Assembly: GCF_001499855.1 (NCBI RefSeq)
Contig: NZ_LQIK01000034.1
Location: forward strand, 181,502-245,501
Direction: 5' to 3'
Length of the DNA stretch: 64,000 nucleotides
DNA from: Mycobacterium sp. GA-0227b
GTDB taxonomy: Bacteria > Actinomycetota > Actinomycetes > Mycobacteriales > Mycobacteriaceae
Below, one piece after another: positions 47,810 through 57,372 of this stretch. The position numbers and the translations under genes are program-made. The number at the start of each line of letters is the position of its first letter. The first letter of the stretch is position 1. The notes beneath the pieces are model-generated. The model worked only from the letters and a program-made list of their open reading frames with translations. It was not told the DNA's origin and ran no database searches.

Positions 47810-48829
47810 GTGGCTTCCACTACCAATGGCGGTAGATCCGTCGGCTGGCCGTCGCGGCTGAGCAAAGCCCGGTTGCACTTCGTCACCGGCAAGGGCGGCA
47901 CCGGCAAGTCGACCATCGCCGCCTCGCTGGCGTTGGCTCTGGCCGCGGGCGGACGCAAGGTCCTGCTGGTGGAAGTCGAAGGGCGCCAAGGCATTGCGCA
48001 GCTGTTCGACGTGCCGCCGCTGCCGTATCAAGAGGTCAAGATCGCGACCGCCGAGGGCGGTGGTCAGGTCAACGCGCTGGCGATCGACACCGAGGCCGCG
48101 TTCCTCGAATACCTCGAAATGTTCTACAACCTCGGCCTGGCCGGCCGGGCCATGCGAAGGATCGGAGCCGTCGAGTTCGCGACCACGATCGCGCCGGGCC
48201 TGCGCGACGTGCTGCTGACCGGCAAGATCCGCGAGATCGTGACCCGCGCCGAGAAGGGCAAGCAGCCCGTCTACGACGCCGTCGTCGTCGACTCGCCGCC
48301 GACCGGTCGCATCGCACGGTTCCTCGACGTCACCAAGGCGGTGTCCGACCTCGCCAAGGGCGGCCCGGTGCACGGGCAGGCCGAGAGCGTGGTCAAGGTG
48401 CTGCACTCGGAGATGACCGCCATCCACCTCGTCACGCTGCTGGAGGCGCTGCCCATCCAGGAGACTCTGGAGGCCATCGACGAGCTGAAGGACCTCGGGT
48501 TGCCGATCGGCAGCGTCATCGTCAACCGCAACATCCCCGCCTACCTGCCCGCCGACGCGCTGGCCAAGGCCGCCGAGGGCGACATCGACGCCGACGCCGT
48601 TCGCGCCGGCCTGGGCGAAGCCGGAATCACGTTGTCCGACACCGACTTCGCTGGGCTGCTGACAGAGACGATCCAGCACGCCACCCGGATCATGGCCCGT
48701 GCCGAAAGCGCCGAGCAACTCGACGCGCTGGATGTCGCGCGGCTGCAGCTGCCGCAGATCACCGACGGTGTGGACCTCGGCAGCCTCTACGAACTCGCCG
48801 AAGAACTCGAACGCCAGGGGGTGCGATGA
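47810..48829 (+). CDS. ArsA/GET3-family ATPase, first of a pair (Rv3679-like)
   Basis: The 339-residue protein has the P-loop VTGKGGTGKST near residue 25 and a switch region VVDSPPTGRIARFL near 165. It is a deviant-Walker ATPase of the anion-transporting/GET3 class without an arsenite metal site. In M. tuberculosis the pair Rv3679/Rv3680 interact and protect against glycerol and nitric oxide stress. The GTG at 47810 fits the leaderless promoter. It overlaps the next gene by 4 bp. Confidence 0.85.
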   Translation: MASTTNGGRSVGWPSRLSKARLHFVTGKGGTGKSTIAASLALALAAGGRKVLLVEVEGRQGIAQLFDVPPLPYQEVKIATAEGGGQVNALAIDTEAAFLEYLEMFYNLGLAGRAMRRIGAVEFATTIAPGLRDVLLTGKIREIVTRAEKGKQPVYDAVVVDSPPTGRIARFLDVTKAVSDLAKGGPVHGQAESVVKVLHSEMTAIHLVTLLEALPIQETLEAIDELKDLGLPIGSVIVNRNIPAYLPADALAKAAEGDIDADAVRAGLGEAGITLSDTDFAGLLTETIQHATRIMARAESAEQLDALDVARLQLPQITDGVDLGSLYELAEELERQGVR

Positions 48830-49962
48830 TGAGTGCGACTCCACCGGCCCTCGACATGGGCTCGATTCTGCGGGACACGTCGAACCGCGTCGTGGTCTGT
48901 TGCGGTGCGGGCGGTGTGGGCAAGACCACCACCGCGGCGGCGATGGCGCTACGCGCGGCGGAGTATGGCAGAACCGTCGTCGTGCTGACCATCGACCCGG
49001 CGAAGCGACTCGCCCAGGCGCTGGGCATCAAGACCCTGGGCAACACCCCGCAGCGTGTTCCGCTCGCCCCGGAGGTGCCGGGTGAGCTGCACGCGATGAT
49101 GCTCGACATGCGCCGCACGTTCGACGAGATGGTCATCCAGTACTCGGGACCGCAACGGGCGCAAGAGATTCTGGACAACCAGTTCTATCAGACGGTCGCC
49201 ACCTCGTTGGCGGGCACTCAGGAGTACATGGCGATGGAGAAGCTCGGCCAGCTTCTCGGCGAGGACCGGTGGGACTTGGTCGTCGTCGACACCCCGCCGT
49301 CGCGCAATGCACTGGACTTCCTGGACGCGCCAAAGCGGTTGGGCGGCTTCATGGACAGCCGACTCTGGAAGCTGCTGCTGGGTCCCGGTCGGGGGATCGG
49401 TCGCTTGGTCACGGGCGCGATGGGGCTGGCGATGAAGGCGCTGTCGACTGTTCTCGGCTCGCAAATGCTTTCCGACGCAGCGGCTTTCGTGCAGTCACTC
49501 GACTCGACGTTCGGTGGCTTCCGCGAGAAGGCCGACCGCACCTACGATCTCCTCAAACGCCGCGGCACGCAGTTCGTGGTGGTGTCGGCGGCAGAACCGG
49601 ATGCGCTTCGCGAAGCTTCGTTCTTCGTCGACCGACTCTCCGAAGAGCACATGCCGCTGTCCGGCCTGATCCTCAATCGCACCCACCCGATGCTGTCGGA
49701 CCTGCACGCCGAGAAGGCCGAGGAGGCCGCCGAGACCATCGAGAAGACCGATCCCGACTCGTTGACCGCTGCGGTGCTCAGGATTCACGCCGACAGGGCG
49801 TCCACCGCCAAACGGGAGATCCGGTTGCTGTCCCGGTTCACCGGCGCCAATCCGCATGTGGCGATCGTCGGTGTGCCGTCATTGCCGTTCGACGTGTCGG
49901 ACCTGGAGGCGTTGCGGGCCATCGCCGATCAGATCACCGGCGAGGCTGCTTCCGCCGCGTAG
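48826..49962 (+). CDS. ArsA/GET3-family ATPase, second of a pair (Rv3680-like)
   Basis: The 378-residue protein has the P-loop CGAGGVGKTTT near residue 28, TIDPAKRLAQALGI and the switch VVDTPPSRNALDFLD near 155. It probably forms a heteromer with the first ATPase, as in GET3-like dimers. The ATG at 48826 overlaps the upstream stop, and a second ATG follows directly. The gene ends 1 bp from the convergent whiB4 stop. Confidence 0.85.
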   Translation: MMSATPPALDMGSILRDTSNRVVVCCGAGGVGKTTTAAAMALRAAEYGRTVVVLTIDPAKRLAQALGIKTLGNTPQRVPLAPEVPGELHAMMLDMRRTFDEMVIQYSGPQRAQEILDNQFYQTVATSLAGTQEYMAMEKLGQLLGEDRWDLVVVDTPPSRNALDFLDAPKRLGGFMDSRLWKLLLGPGRGIGRLVTGAMGLAMKALSTVLGSQMLSDAAAFVQSLDSTFGGFREKADRTYDLLKRRGTQFVVVSAAEPDALREASFFVDRLSEEHMPLSGLILNRTHPMLSDLHAEKAEEAAETIEKTDPDSLTAAVLRIHADRASTAKREIRLLSRFTGANPHVAIVGVPSLPFDVSDLEALRAIADQITGEAASAA

Positions 49963-49963
49963 T

Positions 49964-50320
49964 TCAGACCGCGTTGCGGTGCTTGCGCTGGGCGGCGAAG
50001 AACTCGGCCCAGGAAACCACCTCGGGATGCTGCTTGAGCAACGCGCGGCGCTGACGCTCGGTCATCCCGCCCCACACCCCGAACTCGACGCGGTTGTCGA
50101 GCGCGTCGGCGCCGCACTCGAGGATCACCGGGCAGTGTCTGCAGATCACCGCGGCTTTGCGCTGCGCGGCGCCGCGCACGAACAGTTCGTCGGGATCGGT
50201 CTGGCGGCATCGGGCCTGCGATACCCAGGCAATGCGGGCTTCGGCTTCAGCGCCGTGGACAACACTGTGAGCCGAGGACGTCATCGCGGTCCTGCGTACC
50301 GCGGGCCTAGTAGCTGACAC
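49964..50320 (-). CDS. whiB4: WhiB-family Fe-S redox regulator WhiB4
   Basis: The 118-residue protein has the four cluster Cys at residues 38, 60, 63 and 69 (ARCRQTD; ICRHCPVILEC), the GVWGGMTERQRR turn and a basic C-terminal tail for DNA binding. WhiB4 holds an O2/NO-sensitive [4Fe-4S] cluster and in M. tuberculosis controls oxidative stress genes and nucleoid compaction. The GTG at 50320 follows GGAGGG with an 8-nt gap and gives the same length as Rv3681c. A candidate CRP site lies upstream. Confidence 0.93.
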   Translation of the reverse strand: MSATRPAVRRTAMTSSAHSVVHGAEAEARIAWVSQARCRQTDPDELFVRGAAQRKAAVICRHCPVILECGADALDNRVEFGVWGGMTERQRRALLKQHPEVVSWAEFFAAQRKHRNAV

Positions 50321-50422
50321 CAGCGTTCCCTCCGTTCCAACCGCCCCCCGGCCAACACCGGTACGGCGCAGTCCCAGGTGTAGAACGCCTGCTGCGATCT
50401 ACGCCACATTGCGTGGGGTCAG

Positions 50423-50438
50423 TGTGACCTGCATCGCA
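50423..50438. promoter_or_regulatory. Candidate CRP-binding site between whiB4 and ponA2
   Basis: TGTGA-CCTGCA-TCGCA differs from the mycobacterial consensus TGTGA-N6-TCACA at one base. It lies about 100 bp upstream of the whiB4 start and 177 bp upstream of ponA2, in their 294-bp shared intergenic region, where no gene is seen. Confidence 0.5.
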
Positions 50439-50601
50439 CTGTTCGACCAAATTAGATGGTCACAGCCGTTCTGCGCAATACTCACGGGCCACTTTTTTGG
50501 GACGACCGTGCCGTCAGACAGCAAAATTGACGTCCGCGGCGCTCGGCGCGGCTTCCGGAACTGGCAATCGACCGTCCGAAGCTGCCGTTTTGCGACGTCG
50601 T

Positions 50602-50607
50602 TACGCT
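50602..50607 (+). promoter_or_regulatory. -10 element of a near-leaderless promoter for ponA2
   Basis: TACGCT is followed by 7 nt and then the ATG at 50615. Confidence 0.45.
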
Positions 50608-50614
50608 GTAGGTC

Positions 50615-53068
50615 ATGCCGGAGAGCCAGCCGAGTCGACCGCCGACGACGGTTACGGTCATCAAGCTCGCCTGGTGCGTTCTGTTGGCCAGCGTGATCAC
50701 CGCAGCCTTGATGTTTCCGCTCGTCGGCGGCTTCGGGCTGGTCTCGAACCGGGCCTCTGACGTCGTCGCGAACGGTTCGGCGCAGTTGGTGGAGGGCGAG
50801 GTACCGCAGGTCTCGACGATGGTCGACGCCAAGGGCAACGTCATCGCCTGGCTGTACTCGCAGCGGCGGTTCGAGGTGCCCAGCGAGCAAATCGCCAACA
50901 CGATGAAATTGGCGATCGTTTCGATCGAAGACAAACGGTTTGCCGAGCACAACGGCGTCGACTGGCAAGGCACGCTGACCGGTCTTTCGGGATATCTGTC
51001 GGGAAATTTGGACACCCGCGGTGGTTCCACCATCGAGCAGCAGTACGTCAAGAACTACCAACTGCTGGTGCTCGCCCAGACCGAGGCGGAGAAGCGGGCG
51101 GCCGTCGAGACCACGCCGGCGCGCAAGTTGCGTGAGATCCGGATGGCGCTGACGCTGGACAAGACGTTCACCAAGTCGGAGATCCTGACCCGCTACCTGA
51201 ACCTGGTGTCGTTCGGCAACGGCGCCTTCGGGGTGCAGGACGCCGCGCAGACGTACTTCGGCATCAACGCCTCCGATTTGAACTGGCAGCAGGCGGCGCT
51301 GCTGGCCGGCATGGTGCAGTCCACCAGCACGCTCAACCCGTACACCAATCCCGAGGGTGCACTGGCGCGTCGAAACCTCGTGCTGGACACCATGATCGAG
51401 AACATTCCCGAGGAGGCCGCGGCGCTTCGGGCGGCCAAAGAGCAGCCGCTGGGGGTGCTGCCGCAGCCCAAGGAGCTGCCGCGCGGCTGCATCGCCGCCG
51501 GCGACCGGGCGTTCTTCTGCGACTACGCGCTCGAGTACCTGGCGCGCGCGGGGATCAGCAAGGAGCAGGTCGCCAGGGGCGGGTACCTGATCAAGACGAC
51601 GCTCGACCCGGACGTGCAGGCCCCGGTGAAGTCCGCGGTCAACCAGTACGCCAGCCCGGACCTCGACGGTGTGGCGAGCGTGATGAGCGTGATCAAACCC
51701 GGCAAGGAGTCACACCCGGTCCTGGCCATGGCCAGCAGCCGCACTTACGGGCTCAACCTCGATGCCGGCGAGACCATGCAGCCTCAGCCGTTCTCCCTCG
51801 TCGGCGACGGCGCCGGATCGACGTTCAAGATCTTCACGGTGGCCGCGGCCATGGAGATGGGCATGGGCATCAACGCCCAGCTCGACGTGCCCGCCCAGTT
51901 CCAGGCCAAGGGCCTCGGCAGCAGCGACACCCCGGGCTGCCCGCCCGCCACGTGGTGCGTGAAGAACGCGGGCAACTACCGCGGCACGATGAACATCACC
52001 GACGCGCTGGCCACCTCCCCGAACACCGCCTTCGCCAAACTGATCTCGCAAGTCGGTGTGCAGCGCAGCGTCGACATGGCGGTCCGGCTGGGGCTGCGGT
52101 CCTATGCGCTGCCGGGCACCGCGCGCGACTACGACCCCGGCAGCAACGAGAGCCTGGCCGACTTCATCAAGCGGCAGAACCTCGGCTCGTTCGTGCTGGG
52201 GCCGATCGAGGTCAACGCACTCGAGTTCTCGAACGTCGCGGCGACGCTGGCCTCCGGCGGCATGTGGTGCCCACCGAACCCGATCGCGCAGGTCATCGAC
52301 CGCCACGGTGAGGAAGTCTCGGTCACCACCGAGACCTGTGAGCAGGTGGTGCCCGAGGGCCTGGCCAACACGCTGGCCAACGCGCTGAGCAAGGACCACG
52401 AGGGCGCCGGCACCGCCGCGGCGGCGGCCGGTTCGGTCGGTTGGAACCTGCCGATGTCCGGCAAGACCGGCACCACCGAGGCCCACCGCTCGTCGGCGTT
52501 CCTCGGGTTCACCAACACGCTCGCCGCCGGGAACTACATCTACGACGACTCCACCTCGCCCGGTGAACTGTGTTCGTTCCCGCTGCGCAAGTGCGGCTAC
52601 GGCAACCTGTACGGCGGCAACGAGCCGGCCAGGACATGGTTCAGCGCGATGAAGCCGATCGCCAACAACTTCGGTGAGGTCCGGCTGCCGCCGACGGATC
52701 CGCGCTACGTGGAGGGCGGTCCCGGGTCACGGGTGCCCAGCGTCTCGGGCCTGACGGAGGCCACGGCCCGGCAACGGCTGCGTGACGCCGGCTTCCAGGT
52801 GTCTGATCAGGCCGCGTCGGTGAACAGTTCGGCGCCACGAGGGTCGGTCGTCGGCACGGCGCCGAACGGGCAGACCGTGCCCGGTTCGATCATCACGATC
52901 CAGGTCTCCAATGGCATTCCGCCCGCACCGCCGCCTCCGCCCGCGGGGATACCCGGGATTCCGGGGCTTCCGGCGCCGGTGGGTGAAACGGTGGTGGAGA
53001 TCCCCGGCCTGCCGCCGATCACCGTGCCGGTGCTCGGCCCGCCACCACCGGCGCCGCCCCCACCGTGA
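50615..53068 (+). CDS. ponA2: Bifunctional class A penicillin-binding protein PonA2
   Basis: The 817-residue protein has one membrane anchor (about 15-40) and a glycosyltransferase domain with the catalytic Glu in SIEDKRFAEHNG and RGGSTIEQQYVKN. The transpeptidase domain has STFK near residue 403, SxN in TSPNTAF and KTG in SGKTGTTEAH. One PASTA domain (about 708-770) and a Pro-rich tail follow. It polymerises and cross-links peptidoglycan at the outer face of the membrane. In mycobacteria it is needed under stress and in stationary phase. The ATG at 50615 has no ribosome site. Confidence 0.95.
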   Translation: MPESQPSRPPTTVTVIKLAWCVLLASVITAALMFPLVGGFGLVSNRASDVVANGSAQLVEGEVPQVSTMVDAKGNVIAWLYSQRRFEVPSEQIANTMKLAIVSIEDKRFAEHNGVDWQGTLTGLSGYLSGNLDTRGGSTIEQQYVKNYQLLVLAQTEAEKRAAVETTPARKLREIRMALTLDKTFTKSEILTRYLNLVSFGNGAFGVQDAAQTYFGINASDLNWQQAALLAGMVQSTSTLNPYTNPEGALARRNLVLDTMIENIPEEAAALRAAKEQPLGVLPQPKELPRGCIAAGDRAFFCDYALEYLARAGISKEQVARGGYLIKTTLDPDVQAPVKSAVNQYASPDLDGVASVMSVIKPGKESHPVLAMASSRTYGLNLDAGETMQPQPFSLVGDGAGSTFKIFTVAAAMEMGMGINAQLDVPAQFQAKGLGSSDTPGCPPATWCVKNAGNYRGTMNITDALATSPNTAFAKLISQVGVQRSVDMAVRLGLRSYALPGTARDYDPGSNESLADFIKRQNLGSFVLGPIEVNALEFSNVAATLASGGMWCPPNPIAQVIDRHGEEVSVTTETCEQVVPEGLANTLANALSKDHEGAGTAAAAAGSVGWNLPMSGKTGTTEAHRSSAFLGFTNTLAAGNYIYDDSTSPGELCSFPLRKCGYGNLYGGNEPARTWFSAMKPIANNFGEVRLPPTDPRYVEGGPGSRVPSVSGLTEATARQRLRDAGFQVSDQAASVNSSAPRGSVVGTAPNGQTVPGSIITIQVSNGIPPAPPPPPAGIPGIPGLPAPVGETVVEIPGLPPITVPVLGPPPPAPPPP

Positions 53069-53138
53069 CCGGCTGGGCTTGCGCGCGCCGGACGGGTGAA
53101 GGCGGTCACCGCGCGCGACTGGCAGTAGGCTCTGCAGC

Positions 53139-54098
53139 ATGTCCGCCCGTTCGACGATCCTGAAGAACTCCGCCGCGGCGTCAGCCGGTGCGTTGGTGGC
53201 CGGCATCGGCTATGCCTCGCTGATCGAGCGCAACGCCTTCGCCGTGCGGGAATTGACGATGCCGGTGCTCTCGCCGGGGTCGTCGCCGTTGAAGGTGCTG
53301 CACATCAGCGACATCCACATGCGTCCCGGACAGCGACGCAAACAGGCCTGGCTGCGCGACCTGGCGACTCTGGAACCCGACCTGGTGGTCAACACCGGTG
53401 ACAACCTGGCGCACGCCAAGGCTGTGCCGGCGGTCGTGCAGTCGCTGTCGGAGCTGCTGTCGGTCCCGGGCGTTTTCGTGTTCGGCAGCAATGACTATTT
53501 CGGACCCCGGCCGAAGAACCCGCTCAACTACATCACCCGGCCCGGTCACCGCATCCACGGTGAACCGCTGCCCTGGCAGGACCTGCGGGCGGCGTTCACC
53601 GAGCGCGGCTGGCTCGACGTGACGCACACCCGCCGTGAGCTGGACGTGCAGGGCCTGCACATCGCTGCGGCCGGCGTCGACGACCCGCATCTGTCGCGGG
53701 ACCGCTACGAGACCATCGCCGGGCCGGCCAGCCCCGCCGCCAACCTCACGTTGGGACTGACCCACTCGCCCGAGCCGCGAGTCCTCGACCGGTTCGCGGC
53801 CGACGGGTACCAGTTGGTGATGGCCGGCCACACGCACGGCGGGCAGTTGTGCCTGCCGTTCTACGGCGCCCTGGTGACCAACTGCGGCTTGGACCGTTCG
53901 CGGGTCAAGGGCCCGTCACGGTGGGGCGTGCGCACGCAACTGCACGTCTCGGCGGGCATCGGCACCTCGCCGTACGCTCCGCTGCGGTTCTGCTGCCGGC
54001 CCGAGGCCACGCTGCTGACCCTCGTCGCGGCGCCGATCGGCGGTCGCGACGCAGACACTCGGGCGGGCATATCCCATCCGAGCGTCTCCGTGCGGTGA
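53139..54098 (+). CDS. Calcineurin-like metallophosphoesterase (Rv3683-like)
   Basis: The 319-residue protein has a weak N-terminal membrane segment (about 10-26) and the metal motifs HISDIHMRPG, NTGDNLAH, FGSNDYFGP and AGHTHGGQL in the usual order. YkuE-type relatives are membrane-associated phosphoesterases. The substrate is unknown. It follows ponA2 on the same strand after 70 bp and overlaps the next gene by 4 bp (GTGA). Confidence 0.85.
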   Translation: MSARSTILKNSAAASAGALVAGIGYASLIERNAFAVRELTMPVLSPGSSPLKVLHISDIHMRPGQRRKQAWLRDLATLEPDLVVNTGDNLAHAKAVPAVVQSLSELLSVPGVFVFGSNDYFGPRPKNPLNYITRPGHRIHGEPLPWQDLRAAFTERGWLDVTHTRRELDVQGLHIAAAGVDDPHLSRDRYETIAGPASPAANLTLGLTHSPEPRVLDRFAADGYQLVMAGHTHGGQLCLPFYGALVTNCGLDRSRVKGPSRWGVRTQLHVSAGIGTSPYAPLRFCCRPEATLLTLVAAPIGGRDADTRAGISHPSVSVR

Positions 54099-55201
54099 CC
54101 GACAAGTCCTCAACAGCCAGTCGCAGCGGTCCACGCACGTGGGTACACGATGCGGTCCGGTTGATCGAGGCCGACGCGCGCCGTAGCGCCGACACTCATC
54201 TGCTGCGGTATCCGCTGCCGACGGCCTGGTCCGACCGCTGCGACCTGCAGTTGTATCTCAAGGATGAGACGACCCACATCACCGGCAGCCTCAAGCACCG
54301 GCTGGCGCGCTCACTGTTTCTGTACGCGCTGTGCAACGGCTGGATCGACGAGAACACCACGATCATCGAAGCCTCTTCGGGCTCGACAGCGGTGTCGGAG
54401 GCGTACTTCGCGGCGCTGCTCGGCTTGCCGTTCATCGCCGTGATGCCGTCCTCGACGAGCGCCAGCAAGATCGCTCTGATCGAATCACAGGGTGGGCGTT
54501 GCCATTTCGTGGCGGAGTCCAGTCAGGTTTACGCCGAGGCGGAACGACTCGCCGAAGAGACCGGCGGGCACTACATCGATCAGTTCACCAACGCCGAGCG
54601 GGCCACCGACTGGCGTGGCAACAACAACATCGCCGAGTCGATTTTCGAGCAGATGCGCGACGAGGCGCATCCGGTGCCCGACTGGATCGTGGTGGGTGCC
54701 GGCACCGGCGGCACCAGCGCGACCATCGGCCGTTACATCCGCTATCGACGCCACGCGACCCGGCTGTGCGTGGTCGATCCGGAGAACTCGGCGTTCTTTC
54801 CCGCCTACGCGCAGGGCCGCGCTGATGTGGTGACCGGGATGTCGTCGCGGATCGAGGGTATCGGCCGACCGCGGGTGGAGCCGTCGTTCCTGCCCGGCGT
54901 GGTCGACCGCATGGTGGTCGTGCCGGATGCCGCCTCGGTGGCTGCCGCGCGGCACGCCAGCAGGGTTTTGGGCCGGCGGGTGGGCCCGTCGACCGGAACC
55001 AACCTATGGGGGTCGTTCGGGCTCTTGGCGGAGATGATGACCGCAGGGCGCAGTGGTTCGGTGGTGACGCTGCTGGCCGACAGCGGCGACCGCTACGCGG
55101 ACACCTACTTCTGCGACGAGTGGCTGACCAACCACGGGTTGGACGACTCGGAGTTCGCGTCGGTGTTGGACGAGTTCGAACGCTCGGGACGCTGGTCCTG
55201 A
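54095..55201 (+). CDS. cds1: PLP-dependent L-cysteine desulfhydrase
   Basis: The 368-residue protein is of the cysteine-synthase/CBS-like fold type II. The PLP Lys is in TGSLKHRLARS near residue 67, the substrate loop is EASSGSTAV and the phosphate-binding glycines are in VGAGTGGTSATIG. The M. tuberculosis counterpart Rv3684 (Cds1) breaks cysteine into H2S, pyruvate and ammonia, supporting respiration and redox balance. The GTG at 54095 overlaps the phosphoesterase stop. Confidence 0.88.
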   Translation: MTDKSSTASRSGPRTWVHDAVRLIEADARRSADTHLLRYPLPTAWSDRCDLQLYLKDETTHITGSLKHRLARSLFLYALCNGWIDENTTIIEASSGSTAVSEAYFAALLGLPFIAVMPSSTSASKIALIESQGGRCHFVAESSQVYAEAERLAEETGGHYIDQFTNAERATDWRGNNNIAESIFEQMRDEAHPVPDWIVVGAGTGGTSATIGRYIRYRRHATRLCVVDPENSAFFPAYAQGRADVVTGMSSRIEGIGRPRVEPSFLPGVVDRMVVVPDAASVAAARHASRVLGRRVGPSTGTNLWGSFGLLAEMMTAGRSGSVVTLLADSGDRYADTYFCDEWLTNHGLDDSEFASVLDEFERSGRWS

Positions 55202-55302
55202 TCGTCGGCCGCGCCACTCAGCGGGCCGTCGGAGGTGAGGAACAGCCACACCGCGGCGAGCACGAAGAAACCCAGATAGATGGATGCGCCAAGACCAGTC
55301 AT
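55105..55302 (-). CDS. Possible small membrane protein overlapping cds1 antisense
   Basis: The ATG at 55302 is preceded by GCGAGGACGAG. The 65-residue product has one helix (IYLGFFVLAAVWLFL) and an acidic, Ser/Asn-rich tail. The last 97 bp are antisense to the end of cds1, which weakens the case for the tail. No homologue is recognised. Confidence 0.4.
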   Translation of the reverse strand: MTGLGASIYLGFFVLAAVWLFLTSDGPLSGAADDQDQRPERSNSSNTDANSESSNPWLVSHSSQK

Positions 55303-55424
55303 CTCGTCCTCGCTTCGTCGGTTCCTGCCGTCAGTGTGCATAACGCCACCGACAACCCCGTTGCTTCCCTCGGCGTGTCGTGATGTACGCCTCTGCGCGG
55401 ACGCCAAGCCGGCCCATGCCCTAC

Positions 55425-55430
55425 TACGTT
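55425..55430 (+). promoter_or_regulatory. -10 element of a leaderless promoter for the two-component system
   Basis: TACGTT is followed by 6 nt and then the ATG at 55437. This also selects that ATG over earlier in-frame starts. Confidence 0.5.
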
Positions 55431-55436
55431 TCCGGT

Positions 55437-56618
55437 ATGGACCGCCTCCGGGATGAGCTGCGCCGCCCCGCGGTGTGGCTGATTCCGGTGGTGGTGGCCG
55501 CGGCTCAGCTCGCAGGCACTGCCGGACCGCGTCACCGCCGGGGACCCGACCTGCACTGGGTGCCGCTCAACTGGTTCGGCTATCTGCTGCTGATCGCCGG
55601 CCCGGTGGCGCTGCTGTTGCGCACCGTCTACCCGTACGCCGTGCTGCTGACGGTGATCGCGATCACCATGGTCTACCTGGCAGCGGGGTTCCGGGTCGGA
55701 CCGGTCTTCGCATCGCTGATCGTGGCGTTTCTGACCGCGGCCGTCACGGGCCCACGCTGGCGTAGCTATCCCCTGCCCCTGCTGGGCTGGGCAGCTGTGG
55801 TCTGGCTGATCCCAATGCTCCGGGGCGAGGAGCCACCACCCACCGTCGCGATCGGCGCGATCGCGGCGTGGCTGATCGTGCTCGTCGCAGTCGCCGAGGG
55901 CATCCGGCAGCGACGCGCGGTGATCGACGCGCGTCGGCAGCGCAAGGCCGCGATGGCGCGGGAGGCGCAGTCCGAGCAGGAGCGCCAGGCCACCCAGGCG
56001 CGGCTGTCCATCGCGCGAGAGCTGCACGACGTACTGGCGCACAGCCTGTCGATGATCAACGTGCAGTCGTCGGTCGCGCTGGAATTGCTCGACCAGCATC
56101 CGGAGCGGGCCGGGCCTGCGCTTGCCGCCATCAAAGACGCGAGCAGGCAAGCGATTTCGGATGTGCACTCGTTGGTTGACGCGCTGCGCACCGAGCAGGG
56201 CCAACCGACGGCGCCGACACCCGGCATCGCCGATCTGGATGGACTGGTCGGCGCAGCCCGCGCGACGGGGCTGACGGTGACCACGGCCGTGCGGGGCGAA
56301 CCCCGTCCGGTGCCCGCGGTGATCGACGTCGCCGCGGCCCGCATCGTGCAGGAGTCATTGACGAACGTGGTACGGCATTCGACTGCCGAACATGCCGCCG
56401 TCACAGTCACTTACGGGCCCGACACGTTGGCCGTCGTGGTCGACAACGACGGACGCCCTCTGAACTCCGGGCCACCGTCGGGAGGAAGTGGCATCGTCGG
56501 CATGCGAGAGAGGGCACGTGCGCTCGGCGGCGACCTGTCGGTGCACCGGCATCCCGGCGGCGGATTCAGCGTACTTGCCTCGCTTCCGCTGGCATCCGAA
56601 AGTGCCGACGCGACATGA
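55437..56618 (+). CDS. Sensor histidine kinase (DesK/NarL-partner type)
   Basis: The 393-residue protein has four to five membrane helices (about 12-160) without a large extracytoplasmic loop. The HisKA_3 dimerisation helix has the phospho-acceptor His in ARELHDVLAHSLSM near residue 198. A HATPase domain follows with an N-box-like QESLTNVVRHS and the Gly-box GSGIVGMRERA. The stimulus is unknown. The ATG at 55437 gives MDRLRDELRRP. It overlaps the response regulator by 4 bp (ATGA). Confidence 0.88.
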   Translation: MDRLRDELRRPAVWLIPVVVAAAQLAGTAGPRHRRGPDLHWVPLNWFGYLLLIAGPVALLLRTVYPYAVLLTVIAITMVYLAAGFRVGPVFASLIVAFLTAAVTGPRWRSYPLPLLGWAAVVWLIPMLRGEEPPPTVAIGAIAAWLIVLVAVAEGIRQRRAVIDARRQRKAAMAREAQSEQERQATQARLSIARELHDVLAHSLSMINVQSSVALELLDQHPERAGPALAAIKDASRQAISDVHSLVDALRTEQGQPTAPTPGIADLDGLVGAARATGLTVTTAVRGEPRPVPAVIDVAAARIVQESLTNVVRHSTAEHAAVTVTYGPDTLAVVVDNDGRPLNSGPPSGGSGIVGMRERARALGGDLSVHRHPGGGFSVLASLPLASESADAT

Positions 56619-57286
56619 CGATTCGGGTGGTCATCGCTGACGACCAGGCGCTGGTGCGGGCGGGCTTCGCGGCACTGCTCGACGCACAGGACGGCATCGA
56701 GGTGGTCGCGGAGGCCGACACCGGAGCCGCTGCGCTGGCGTCCGCACGCGAATTCCGACCCGACGTGGTCTTGATGGACATCCGGATGCCGGAGATGGAC
56801 GGGTTGGCGGCAACGCGCGAGATCGTGGCCGACCCGGCGCTGAGCGGGGTGCGGGTGGTGGTGCTGACGACGTTCGAACTCGACGAGTACGTGTTCGAGG
56901 CGATGCGCGCCGGGGCGAGCGGCTTTCTGGTCAAGCACACCGAGCCGATTGAACTGGTACGGGCGGTGCGGGTGGTCGCCGAGGGCGACGCGCTGCTGTC
57001 GCCGTCGGTGACGCGTCGGCTGGTGGCGGAGTTCGCCGCCAGGACCAAGGCGCCCGCCGGGTCGCCGGCCGTACTGGCCGACTTGACGACGCGGGAGCGC
57101 GAGGTGATGGCACTGGTTGCCGAGGGCCTGACCAACGCCGAGATCGGCGGGCGGTTGTTCATGAGCCCGGCCACGGCGCGGACCCACGTGAGCCGGATCC
57201 TGACCAAGCTGGGCGCCCGCGACCGCACCCAGCTGGTGGTGATCGCCTACGAGACCGGCCTGGTACGGCCGGGATGGCAGGGCTGA
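56615..57286 (+). CDS. NarL/LuxR-family response regulator
   Basis: The 223-residue protein has a receiver domain with acidic pocket IADD and phospho-acceptor Asp55 (VLMDIRMPEMDG), Thr in VLTTFELDEY and Lys in FLVKHTEP. The LuxR helix-turn-helix (LTTREREVMALVAEGLTNAE) follows at about 155-215. It is the partner of the overlapping histidine kinase. The targets are unknown. Confidence 0.92.
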   Translation: MTIRVVIADDQALVRAGFAALLDAQDGIEVVAEADTGAAALASAREFRPDVVLMDIRMPEMDGLAATREIVADPALSGVRVVVLTTFELDEYVFEAMRAGASGFLVKHTEPIELVRAVRVVAEGDALLSPSVTRRLVAEFAARTKAPAGSPAVLADLTTREREVMALVAEGLTNAEIGGRLFMSPATARTHVSRILTKLGARDRTQLVVIAYETGLVRPGWQG

Positions 57287-57372
57287 CCCATCGCCCTACG
57301 TTCGCGGACGTAGCGCAGTTGCCGACCGTAGGCCGATGCGGCGCCCGCACCGTCAGCGGCAGGCTCGATCCC

